From positions 116,242,715 to 116,306,714 of the forward strand of contig OY986437.1 of NCBI GenBank assembly GCA_963920525.1: a stretch of DNA of 64,000 nt. Reading direction: 5' to 3'. The notes under the pieces were generated by a model that made no database searches, had not been told where the DNA came from, and was given only the letters and a program-made list of their open reading frames with translations. This document shows, piece by piece, positions 43,485 through 53,083 of the stretch (position 1 is the first letter of the stretch; each line of letters opens with the position of its first letter). The position numbers and the translations under genes are program-made. Source of the stretch: Dichetophora obliterata. Taxonomy: Eukaryota > Arthropoda > Insecta > Diptera > Sciomyzidae.

Positions 43485-44524
43485 ATGTCGACAAAAGGAG
43501 AACAACGTCGCGAAACAATTTGCAATTTTTCCAATAACCATACTAATTGGAAAACTACGGAGATAGTTTCTCATTTTGTAGAGCAAGGAGAAAATCGGGG
43601 TGTGGTATATAGAATACTGGCTTGGTACAAAACTAGAAAAACCACAAAAGTGGCTCCGGAAGAAAGTGCAGTTTGGCCGACTCATCGAAAAGGTCTCAGC
43701 TTAGAAAAGTTACTGAAGGTAAAATCGCTAAATCGTATAGAGAGCTTGGAAGAAAGTTTCATTGTGATGGAAAAACAGTAAAAAGGGACCTCAACGATAT
43801 GGAAATACAAAAAAGTCCAGGAAGAATAAGCCGACTGTTTCCGAAGCGCAAGAAGTTACCCAACGGAAGCGATTAAGAAGTTTGGTCAAAAATGTATTTT
43901 ACGTCAAAAACAACATAATTTGCATCACGGATGATGAGTCATATTTTACGCTAAATGGCAATGAATGACAGGAAAGGCACTTTTCCAAAAGGAAGAAACA
44001 TACCGATAATAAAATAAAATAATTGGTGCATACAAAGTTCCCTAAGAAAGTAATACTATGGCTTGCAATGAGTTCACACGGGATGTCGGAACCAGTGTTT
44101 TTGAATCTGGTTTGGCCGTCAGTTCTGAATGATATATTGAGCACTGTTTGCCAAAAGTGAAGGATTTCATAGAAAAGATGCATCAAGGCCTAAATGTGAT
44201 CTTTTGGCCAGACTTAGCATCTAGCCATTACGCTCGAAAAACTGTAGAAGCTATGGACACACTTCATATACCATATGTTCATATAAAGGAAAACCCACCA
44301 AATGTCTCTCAACTACGTCCAATCGAAGATTTTTGGACTAATTTAAAGCGAAGAGTTTATGCTGGTGGCTTTAGATTGAAAAATACACAAAATCTGATCT
44401 GAAAAAAATAAAAAGGAACTCCTCAAAATGCCAACATAGATATTTTCAACAGCTATGGAAAAAGTTCCCCAAAACTGCCGCAAAGGTGATCGGATGGTAC
44501 CAAACTTTTTTGACATTAAATTAA
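43485..44524 (+). pseudogene. Tc1/mariner transposase, DD37E-like
   Basis: The first frame starts MSTKGEQRRETICNF and includes VYRILAWYKTRKTT, a helix-turn-helix N-terminus. Later frames carry CITDDESYFTLNGNE (first catalytic D), VILWLAMSSHGMSEPVF, IFWPDLASSHYAR (second D) and QLRPIEDFWTNLKRRVYAGG (third residue). Thirty-seven residues separate the second D from the E of PIED, and 38 from its D. That spacing differs from classical mariner (DD34D) and Tc1 (DD34E). The tail KCQHRYFQQLWKKFP and VIGWYQTF ends at 44524. At least three frameshifts and several stops make it inactive. Element ends were not found. Confidence 0.75.
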
Positions 44525-44657
44525 TATTGTTTTTTAAAAAAGTGAAATAAAATTTACGTTAGTTCTAAAAAAGCTACAACATATCATATTTTGTTGCGTT
44601 ATCTGAGGAATAAATTTGATAAACTTACTTATCCATCGCTGTAATTATAATCCTCCA

Positions 44658-44983
44658 GGCCTTTCTGTTTAACATCCATCTTACTAAAAACTAGAAAAAG
44701 TATTTGATAGCCATATAAGGACCAGTGTCCTATTAACATCCTCTTTACACCGCTGTCAGCATGCATATAGAAAAGGTAGAACAACAGAGACTGCACTATG
44801 TCAACTGATAAATGCAATTTAGGAAATCTTAGATATGAAAGAAACTACACTATGTGCTTTTCTTGACATAGAAGGTGCTATTGACAATACTTATAATGAA
44901 GTCATAAGTAAAACTCTTACCCACAGAGGGATTAACAACACCCTTACGAAATGGATGGGTAATTACAGTACTAGAAACTAGTA
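44658..44983 (+). pseudogene. LOA-type LINE reverse transcriptase, first part
   Basis: After a frameshift the reading gives LTSILLKT, then KVFDSHIRTSVLL, QHAYRKGRTTETALCQLI, and ETTLCAFLDIEGAIDNT, the reverse transcriptase block with the first catalytic aspartate (FLDIEGAFDN in relatives). It ends at about 44983. The remainder of the reverse transcriptase is found after 46164. Confidence 0.75.
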
Positions 44984-46163
44984 CCAGCACTATAACAGCA
45001 ACTACAGCAAGAAGTTGTCAACAAGGGGGAAATCCTCTATGTACTTAACTTATACCCCTGCCACGATGGCTTAATTCTACGGTGCTCCAAAGCTTGGGAC
45101 AAATATGAAACGTCGGCCATCGCCCCTTCGGAATTCAACAGAACAAACCAACCTTTAACCATCAATTGACTATACATGACCGTGACACATTCAGCCACTA
45201 AAATTGTACTTGACTTGGTTATAAAATAACCATAGGTCATTATCGGTATACATACCGATAATTTAACCCATTTTTTTGGCACGCAACTTTGCTCACACGA
45301 TTAAAGAGGGGAGTCTTTGCCATGAAAACTAGGAAGCGATACCTACATAAAACCTATGGCACTGCTGCTATTTCGTAAGGTTTGTGGACACAACTCAGAG
45401 TGTTTAGGTTGCCCCGTCGCCTGTTCTCAGGTTCCAAAGGTAACAGTATATTGATCCGGTAGTTGCTTACCTTCCTAACATTTACTGTTTGAAATAACGA
45501 GAGTTTAATCTACCATCATTCTCTTAGTAATTTAAGGGAGTTACCAACCCGAGTTCAACTTAAGTGTAACTCACACCGACCTTCCTGGTCTAACCACAGC
45601 CAGAGCGTATGAAACGCCGAAGGACCATGCCCACGACAGCCAATACCCGGGCTCAAGGTTCCACCAGACAAGGCTCTTCAACATCTCGTATACAGACCAA
45701 AAGTTCTTAGAACAATATATTTGACTGTGACACCTTCAGCCAGTAGAATTGTACATAACTAGGTTAAAAATAACCATTGGTTTTCCAGTAAAATACAGAG
45801 AGTACCACAATCCTACTTACTCAACTTCGTTAGCTTAATTAAGGCTTAATTAAAAGCCTCTTTCGGAAAACTAGAGAGCGTGAGCGATAGTATACCAATT
45901 GGCTTATACTCAGTAGAAGAATTCAATGCTTTTTACATAGAACCCTCATTCTGAAACAAGGTCTGCAGAAACACGATAGATCAGGTCTCCTCATCATTAA
46001 TGGATGACGGCCCCCGCTCTTCAAGTTATATTGGATTGATCGTCCATCGAAAGCATATTACAATAATAATGTAATGATAACTTAATATCAAAACCATCTT
46101 TCTCCAAGATTTGGCGCCAACAACCAAAGCTCAAGGTAAACCTTTTTATTTTACAGAAATCAA
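44984..46163. mobile_element. ~1.2-kb unidentified insert in LOA LINE
   Basis: This block separates two collinear parts of the LINE. It contains a direct repeat ~540 bp apart: TGACCGTGACACATTCAGCC with AAAATTGTACTTGACTTGG near 45178-45240, and TGACTGTGACACCTTCAGCC with AGAATTGTACATAACTAGG near 45722-45785. No coding region or terminal structure is recognised. Insertion, or a rearranged part of the LINE's own 5' region, are both possible. Confidence 0.4.
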
Positions 46164-47366
46164 ATGAACATTCAAGAGCCGTGCCTCAAGAATGAACTCA
46201 TTTTGAGATCAATTCATGGGCCGTGCACCATAAATTGTCCACCTAATAAAAAACCATCACCCTTTACCCTGGCTTTGGACAGGCAAATTCCCTTAAGGGC
46301 ATTTGGCGGGTTTCAACAAGGGGGAGTATTGTCTCCTCTAATGTGGAGCATTGTACAATAGTAGATGAACTACTGGAAAAATTGACAGAAACTAAATTCA
46401 TTTTCCTAGGCTATGCTGATCACATATGACACCAAAAACCACTATGACACCATTTATCAGGAAATATTTACTTGAACACCTTAAACCTATACGGATAGAC
46501 AGAACAGAGATAGATTTTCAAAGGGAAATTAAATTCTTGGGAGTGTTTGTAAACAAAGAACTGCTTTGGAAAACACATTTGAGCGAAATATCAAAGACAG
46601 CTGTTAGAACATTTATGATTTGAAAATCCTTCGCGGAAAAGAGCTGGGGGTGGATCCGAAAAATACTGCGATGGATATATACAATGTTCATACGTCTTAT
46701 GATTGCGTATGGCTTAGTCATCTGGGCAGACAAAACAAAGCAACATACAGTCATCGCTGCACTACACAAGCTGCAGTGTGCCTGCGTGTGCATCACCGGA
46801 GCCATGCGAACCTCTTCACATTTAGTGCATCTTTATATATAACAAAACAAAGGCCGAACGTCGGGAGAGAAACAAGCAAAAATTATTTTTTGATATGGAA
46901 AGTATTGCTTACCGTATCATGCACATCGTTGAGCCTTCCTTTCGTTATACATTAAGATGCAGTTACATTCAATCCCAGACGAAGAGAGCTATTTTATGGA
47001 TTACTAGTGAAGATGTCGGGCAAAAGCATTGCGTAACTCGAAAGAAGTTTGATATTCCATCGAAATAATATCCTGAAATAACAATACCAAGGAACACCAT
47101 GCATTCGAAACTAAGTTTCAGTAAAAGATTCCAAACTCAACTAAGTAAAAAGAAGAAATGATAAGGTCTATCCGAAATGTATAAAATAAACCAGTACATG
47201 ATTACATGGTACACTGTCGGCTCTCTTACCTATCCCTTGATAGGAGCAGGAGTTTACGGACCAGGGATTAAATTCTTCCAGCCCATGGCAAGAACAGCAG
47301 TATATTCCAAGCGGAAAAATACGCGATTGACAGGTGCGTATACTTTAAACTGAAACATAAATTACT
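46164..47366 (+). pseudogene. LOA-type LINE reverse transcriptase, second part, and RNase H start
   Basis: FGGFQQGGVLSPLMWSIV (template-binding block), then a degraded LGYADH in place of the catalytic YADD, then EIKFLGVFVNKELLWKTHLS, ILRWIYTMFIRLMIAYGLVI and CVCITGAMRTSSHLVH follow in several frames. Near 47225 PLIGAGVYGPGIKFFQPMA resembles the start of the LOA RNase H domain. It breaks at 47366, where an opposite-strand LINE begins. The YADD-to-YADH change alone would inactivate it. Confidence 0.75.
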
Positions 47367-49145
47367 GACTTACTTACTTAGTTGGCGCTACAACCGTATG
47401 TCGATCTTGGCCTCATCTAAGAATTTGCGCCAGCCATTTCTGTCTTTCGCTTGCTGGCGCCAGTTGGAAATTCCAAGCTTCGTCAGGTTGTCCTCAGGTT
47501 GGTCTTTCCAACGAAGATGCGGTCGTCCTCTTCTGCGTTGACCGCCGCTGGGTACCGAATCGAATGTTTTCTTTACTGGAGCATCGTCTTTCATGCGCTG
47601 AACATGGCCAAGCCAGCGAAGCCGCTCGATTTTAATGCGCTTGACTATGTCGATGTCAGCGTATAGCTCATACAGTTCATCATTCTACCGTATTCGGTAC
47701 TCGCCATTGACGCAGATTGGTCCGTAGATCTTGCGAAGAATCTTTCTCTCGAATGCTCCTAAAGTCTTTTCACCTAAACTGCTCAGCGTCCAGGTTTGTG
47801 ATGCATAAAGTAGGACGGGCATGATGAGCGATTTATAGAGCGTGATTTTCGTTCGTCGAGAGAGGGCTCTGCTTCTCAATTGCCTACTGAGCCCAAAGTA
47901 GGCTCAGTAGGTAGGCAAACACCTGTTGGCAAGAGTTATTCTTCGCTTGATCTCAATGCTGATGTCGTTGGTTGAGTTAATGCTGGATCTCAGATAAACG
48001 AAGTTCTTCACAACCTCGAATGAGGTATTGTCAACGGTAACGTGGGTTCCAAGACGCTGGGACTGTTTGTTTGTTGACACTAAGTATTTCGTCTTACTGC
48101 ATTCACACATTCGACTTGACTCCTCTCTTTCTAATCTGGAAAATGCTGCACTGACTTCGAGCGTATTATGGCCAATGATATCGATGTCATCAGCATACGC
48201 AAGCAGCATAACACTCTTATAGAATATTGTGCCACTACGTCTCAGATCAGCAGCTCGGATGATCTTTTAAATCATTAGGTTGAAAAAGTCGCACGATAAG
48301 GAATCACCTTGTCTGAAACCTCGTTTGGTAATTAATGGTGGGGAGAGGTCCTTCCCGATTTTAACTGCGCTGCTGGTGTTGCTCAGTGTCATCCTGCAAA
48401 GTCGTATTAGTTTTGCAGGAATACCAAATTCAGACATGGTGGAGTACAGGCGCTTCCTTATTGGACTGTCGAAGGCGGCTTTGAAGTCGACAAAAAGATG
48501 GTGGGTGTCGACTGGTTTTTCTTGAGTCTTCTCCAAGATTTGTCGTAGCGTGAAAATCTGGTCGATGGTGGACTTTCCAGATCTGAAAAAAATGATCCAG
48601 ATCTTCGTTTAAAATGGGCTTCAATCTTTCACATAAAACGCTCGACAGGACCTTATATGCGATATTAAGAAGGCTTATCCCACGGTAATTGGCACAGATA
48701 GTGGGATCGCCTTTCTCGTGGATTGGGCAGAGCACACTAAGATTCCAATCGTTCGGAATGCATTCTTCCGACCATATTCGGCATAGAAGCTCGTAAATGC
48801 ATTAAAGTAGAGCTTCGCCTCCGTTCTTAAACAGCTCAGCAGGTAAGCCATCAGCTCCCGCGGCTTTGTTATTTTAAAGCCGAGCTATAGCTGTTAGAAC
48901 TTCATCATAGTCGGGCAGCGTAACCTCAACGCTGTCATCCAAAATTGGAGTTTCCGGAATATCATCTCCATTGGCGGGGTTGTTGTCAGAGTCGCCATTT
49001 AGAAGCTTAGAGAAGTGTTCCCTCCATAACGTCAGTGTACTCTGGACATCTGTCACTAGATTCCCGTTTTCATCCTTGCAGGAAGAGGCCCCGGTTTTAA
49101 AACCATCGGCAAGGCGTCTTATTTTTTCGAAAAATTTTCGGGCCT
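47367..49145 (-). mobile_element. RTE/jockey-like LINE, 5'-truncated
   Basis: The minus-strand 3' end carries a (TAAG)n tail just after GCGCCAACTAAG, at 47367-47395. Coding of an endonuclease-type LINE reverse transcriptase fills the rest. It inserted into the LOA LINE, whose RNase H frame stops at the tail. The 5' end at ~49145 is a truncation. The clade is uncertain, but it is not the same as the LINE at 7.3-9.1 kb or the LOA copies. Confidence 0.75.
47388..49145 (-). pseudogene. LINE reverse transcriptase, minus strand
   Basis: In order: ARKFFEKIRRLADGFK, TDVQSTLTLWREHFSKLLNG, PIHEKGDPTICANYRGISLL (block 1), ILNEDLD, then THHLFVDFKAAFDSP (first catalytic D), RQGDSLSCDFFN, LLAYADDIDIIG (catalytic YADD intact), ALSRRTKITLYKSLIMPVLL, and the C-terminal RRRGRPHLRWKDQPEDNL segment ending at 47388. 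Frameshifts fall near 48600, 48250 and 47900, so it is inactive despite the preserved YADD. Confidence 0.82.
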
Positions 49146-49794
49146 CATATACACATACATTGCTTTATTAAAGAAACTAATGAAAAATCGGACATTAAAT
49201 CTTTTTTTCCTGAAATCGTTACGTTTTGGCCAAATATTGGATCATTGGATTCAAGACTGAAAATCGTAAGAAATCTATAAATTGGTGCACATGGCATCAC
49301 CGACTGTACATGTTGTTGCACGTTTACCTCTTTTTTATCGTACAAAATTTCGGTTATAATTTGCATATGCAGCTTACTGCATTGTACATATGTTTAATGT
49401 ACCTAACGCTAATTTTAAGAATATATTCTTTCACTTGCGATTTGACTGTTGAAAAACAAAGATTTAAAAATTTTCTCATAGGCCTTTTTGTAGTTATTTT
49501 TAAAAAATAATATGGGAAAGGCAAAAAACAAAATAAAAGTGTTAAAATTTTAAAGTGCATTAATGAAATAAACAATCCTAGTTTCATCTGCGATGGCGTT
49601 ACAGTAAATTGCCAAAAATGCAATAAACAGGTAAACAGGTTTGACTAAAGTTTCTTTGTTCTTATATATTATTGAATCCGCATGCCGTTACAAAAATTTA
49701 TTATTACCAGATTACCAGTGTCCGTAAATCCCAACTTCAGCAGCATTTAAATACTTTAGTTCACACAGACAATTCGAACTGCCGAAACTAGGTA
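49146..49794. other. No gene seen
   Basis: AT-rich sequence between a LINE truncation and the next DNA transposon. Frames of 70-95 codons on either strand lack domains. Confidence 0.4.
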
Positions 49795-50634
49795 CAGGGC
49801 TGCCCATATTCGAAGCGCCCATTTTATTTTTAAATAAATCAAAGAAACCACAATATTTTGTCTGTTCGTGATGAATATCATTTAATTGGGTTCAAGTAGA
49901 TTTGCTTACATTATTTCTTGAATATGATATCTCGTAAATGGTCGCCATTGGTTGGTTTTCAGCTCTTCTAGGGTCTTTGGCTTGTTGACGTAAACCTTTG
50001 ATTTCAAATAACCCCACAAAAAGAAGTCTGGAGGTGTTAAATCTGGTGATCTTGGCGGCCAATCGAAATCACCATTTTTTGACATCAAACGGCCAGGGAA
50101 CAATTGCTTCAAAAAATCGATTGTAGTGCGGCTTGTGTGTGGTGGCGTGCCGTCTTGTTGAAACCAGTAGTGCCTGATACGCTTTCGACGAACGATTGGC
50201 ATGAAAAAATTGTTTATGATATCGCGATAACGCTCCTGATTGACAGTAACTCTGTGGCCATTATCATCTTCGAAAAAGAACGGCCCAATGAGCATTTTAG
50301 CACAAACGCCGCACCAAACAGTGACTTTTGCATCGTGAAGAGGTACCTCTTGAATCTCTTGTGGATTTTCAGTGGCATATATACGGCAATTTTGTTTGTT
50401 TACCGTTCCGTTCATTTTTTTCGTTTATTTTTTTGAAAGCACGTTCAGTTTTCACTATTGACTTGTTTTGTTGAATGTAAATTTCAACAATTTTAGAGCG
50501 TTCGCGTGGCGTGTACTGTTCCATTGTAAACATTTGCTTGGAATGACGCTTCAAACGCGGTATGTCATTAGTCGATTTGGCATCACTGCGGAAAGTTACA
50601 GTGTTGCCAGATGGGCGCTTCGAATAAGGGCTAC
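49795..50634 (-). mobile_element. Tc1/mariner-class element, internally deleted
   Basis: The ends share TATTCGAAGCGCCCAT as an inverted pair (left 49807-49822, right complement ~50610-50625), with a looser GGGCTGCCC / GGGTAGCCC outside. TA lies at 49793 and near 50633. Only ~0.84 kb remains, including two ends of a transposase gene joined by a deletion. Confidence 0.6.
49906..50554 (-). pseudogene. Mariner-like transposase, first catalytic region deleted
   Basis: The N-terminal helix-turn-helix (MEQYTPRERSKIVEIYIQQN, KTERAFKK) is joined directly, in a different frame, to NGTVNKQNCRIYATENPQE and VTVWCGVCAKMLIGPFFFED. The catalytic part keeps WFQQDGTPPHTSR (second D) and PPRSPDLTPPDFFLWGYLK (third D, 41 residues later). 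The segment that would hold the first D is missing. The family is that of DUF4817-type helix-turn-helix mariner relatives in insects. It is a deletion derivative, mobilisable only in trans. Confidence 0.8.
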
Positions 50635-50769
50635 CCGAACGAGATTAAAATTCAGTCGGACAAACAAAAAATTAATTCTTTATGGATTTTTGCCATGCAA
50701 TGATAGCAATAAAATTGCCGTGGCGAAGTTTAGATAACGAGATAACGAGAAGCTTCCTTCAAAAGTACA

Positions 50770-51755
50770 CGAATTGAAATATACCAAACGAATTCACAAT
50801 TAGGAAAAATTTTCTAGACGACTGCCATTTATTGACCATAGCAAATATTAAAGCTGATATTGGAGAAAATTACGAATGGATTTCTGTCGATGAAACCACA
50901 GAGCACAGTGGCCGCTATATTGCCAGTTTAATAGTAAGTAAACTATGCGAGGAGCGATCAACGCCACATTTGTTGGCTTCTAAACAGCTCACTTGCTCAC
51001 AGCTGCTGCTTACGTGTTAAAGGCTGGTGAAAGTTTAAAAATTTTTTATCAGAACATGATTCATTTAACTTGTCTAGCGCATGGCATAAATCGTGTGGCA
51101 GAGCAGGTTCGGGTATACTTTCCAACAGTGAACAAACTCATATCATCGGTTAAGAAAATTTTTCTTAAGGCACCGCTTCGTGTTGAACGTTATAAGGAAA
51201 TATTGGTCGATATTCCAATGCCACCAGAACCATTTTTAAGCAGATGGGGCACCTGATTGGATGCAGCAATTTTTTATGCAAACAATTTTAAACAAATAAA
51301 AGAGGTGAAAAATAAAGATGAATTTTTTCTATGAAATATTTAATGACTATAATATTAATTTTAGGTAGTCATGTCATTTGATGCACGTGAGAGCATATGC
51401 ATTGCATCAGAGCAAAAAATTTTAACAACAGAAACACTTTTGCAGGATTTGACTTATATAAAAACCCATTTTAGAATCTTGTCAAAATGTATCAAAAATT
51501 AAGGGCTAAAGGCATGCCTCTCACAGATTAAATGGAGGTAATGTGTCTGATGCAGTTGCAAGATTACGATCTGTACCTGGAACCTGCGGAGAGATCGTCT
51601 CTTGCAAAATTGACGCTGTTCTAAAAAGAAACCCTTCTTTCGAAACCATTTCGAAACTTACACAAATACTATCAGGAGATAGTAATGCAACAACAAACAA
51701 ATTTGCAGAACAGTTTTGGAGCAAATTTAAGTTTGCTCCAATTACATCCTTTATT
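50770..51755 (+). pseudogene. hAT transposase, CGGBP1-like type, degraded
   Basis: Frames read IKADIGENYEWISVDETTEH and GRYIASLIVSKLCEE, then AAAYVLKAGESLKIFYQNMI, HLTCLAHGINRVAEQVR and VKKIFLKAPLRVERYKEI, PPEPFLSRWGT. Near the end PGTCGEIVSCKIDAVLKRNP and LSGDSNA follow. WISVDETT carries the first catalytic D and HLTCLAHG is the conserved core block of CGGBP1-like hAT transposases. The N-terminal zinc finger and the final dimerisation motif are absent. Several frameshifts break it. A TTA-flanked MITE begins 12 bases further on. Confidence 0.8.
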
Positions 51756-51767
51756 AAATTAATCTTA

Positions 51768-52462
51768 TGCCCTGTTTAGGTAAAACGAAGCCTTCGTGAC
51801 AATCTTCGTTCGTTTTCCGACGTGATCGTCCTAAATTGGATCTTTGTAATTTTTTCTTGAGTCGTCGTCCAACATAACGTTGCTTACGTTTTTGAAATAC
51901 TCCAACGTCAGTACTTGTCAAAAACATTATTGCCAGATTGTAAAAGCTCAGCATTTAGCGTAAAACTGACAAAAATCTTGAAAATTGTATACATATTACT
52001 AGCATTTTTTAATAGGTGGCAATACTTTTTGCATCAGCTGTTTCGGTTATTGAATTGTTGACTTTTGGTAGAAATGATACTGTTTTTTAACTGATTGTGA
52101 TAGCTTCTGTTCTTAAATAGATTGTATGCACTTCTTTGAGGAGGACCGTAGAAGTTTACTTTAGCAGATGGCGTTCCATTTTTTATCTGCTTTTGCTCTA
52201 CTAGCTCCAAATCTGCTAGTAGCAACTTCTATTTTCAGAACGATAATAATTTTGCTCTCGTCAAATTGTGACGTCTCGTTCGGATTTTTTTGCTTACAAA
52301 GACCCAACTTTATACTGAGGTTACGTCTTCGTTCGTTACTGAGTCAGCTGTGTTCGTTTGTATCTGACATTCGTCATACATGGATCCAAAACAGCTGATT
52401 GCCGCCATTTGGACGATGCGTTCGTGAAATAGACGCATCGTTTGTTTTACCTAAACAAGGCA
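51768..52462. mobile_element. TTA-flanked MITE (695 bp)
   Basis: The ends TGCCCTGTTTAGGTAAAAC and the complement TGCCTTGTTTAGGTAAAAC are flanked by TTA (51765-51767 and 52463-52465). Subterminal ACGAA/TTCGT motifs recur in both arms. A minus-strand stretch (FQKRKQRYVGRRLKKKL, GRSRRKTNE) is basic and may be a decayed coding remnant, but I do not recognise it. A PIF/Harbinger-like class is inferred from the TTA duplication. Confidence 0.8.
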
Positions 52463-52981
52463 TTAGTCAGCAAATTAATCTTTACTGACTAATGTCATCA
52501 GTTTTCTATTAATAATTTAGAAAAAACCCTTGTTGTTTATTGTAACATAAACTATTCCTAAATAAAATTACAATAATTTTAATATGAAATATCAATGTAT
52601 GTCTTTATCTTTCTACACTTCAATATAAAATTAAAGTGCAAATATAATGTAATCATTTTTCTCCTTAAATACTGGGCCAATTTTTATGAAAAAAGATTAA
52701 TAATATTATATATATGCTACAGCACTGTTGATAGATATTCAAAAAATACCTTAAAATTATCTTGATTACAGTGAAAACTGAAATTAAGACTTTTTCAAGT
52801 TAAAAATTTTTTGCATATACTTTGGATATTGTTTGTATATAACTTGCATATAATTTGCATATAATTTGTATATTAAAAAAACTCTAGTAAACTCTTTTCC
52901 AAATAGGAATATATTGGTAAGAACCGTTAAAACACTTTTTTTGCGAAAAAACTTTATCTGCATAAAAATCCACATTCTAGT

Positions 52982-53083
52982 GATAACACATGTAGGTTTT
53001 CCATGGAACACGAAGAATCTGCGATACACATTCTGGTACAGTGTCCTGCACTAGTTCAAGATCGACAGAAATATCTGGGTTAA
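52982..53083 (+). pseudogene. LINE C-terminal fragment (Cys-rich)
   Basis: The frame reads DNTCRFSMEHEESAIHILVQ then CPALVQDRQKYLG and stops. C-x-E-E-xxHIL-xCPAL-xxR is the C-terminal zinc-binding motif of LOA/R1-group LINEs, also seen at 42.5 kb. Only this end is left. Confidence 0.6.

Noticed and set aside
49145..49623. Frames of 73-94 codons on both strands after the LINE
   Set aside because: AT-driven chance frames without motifs.
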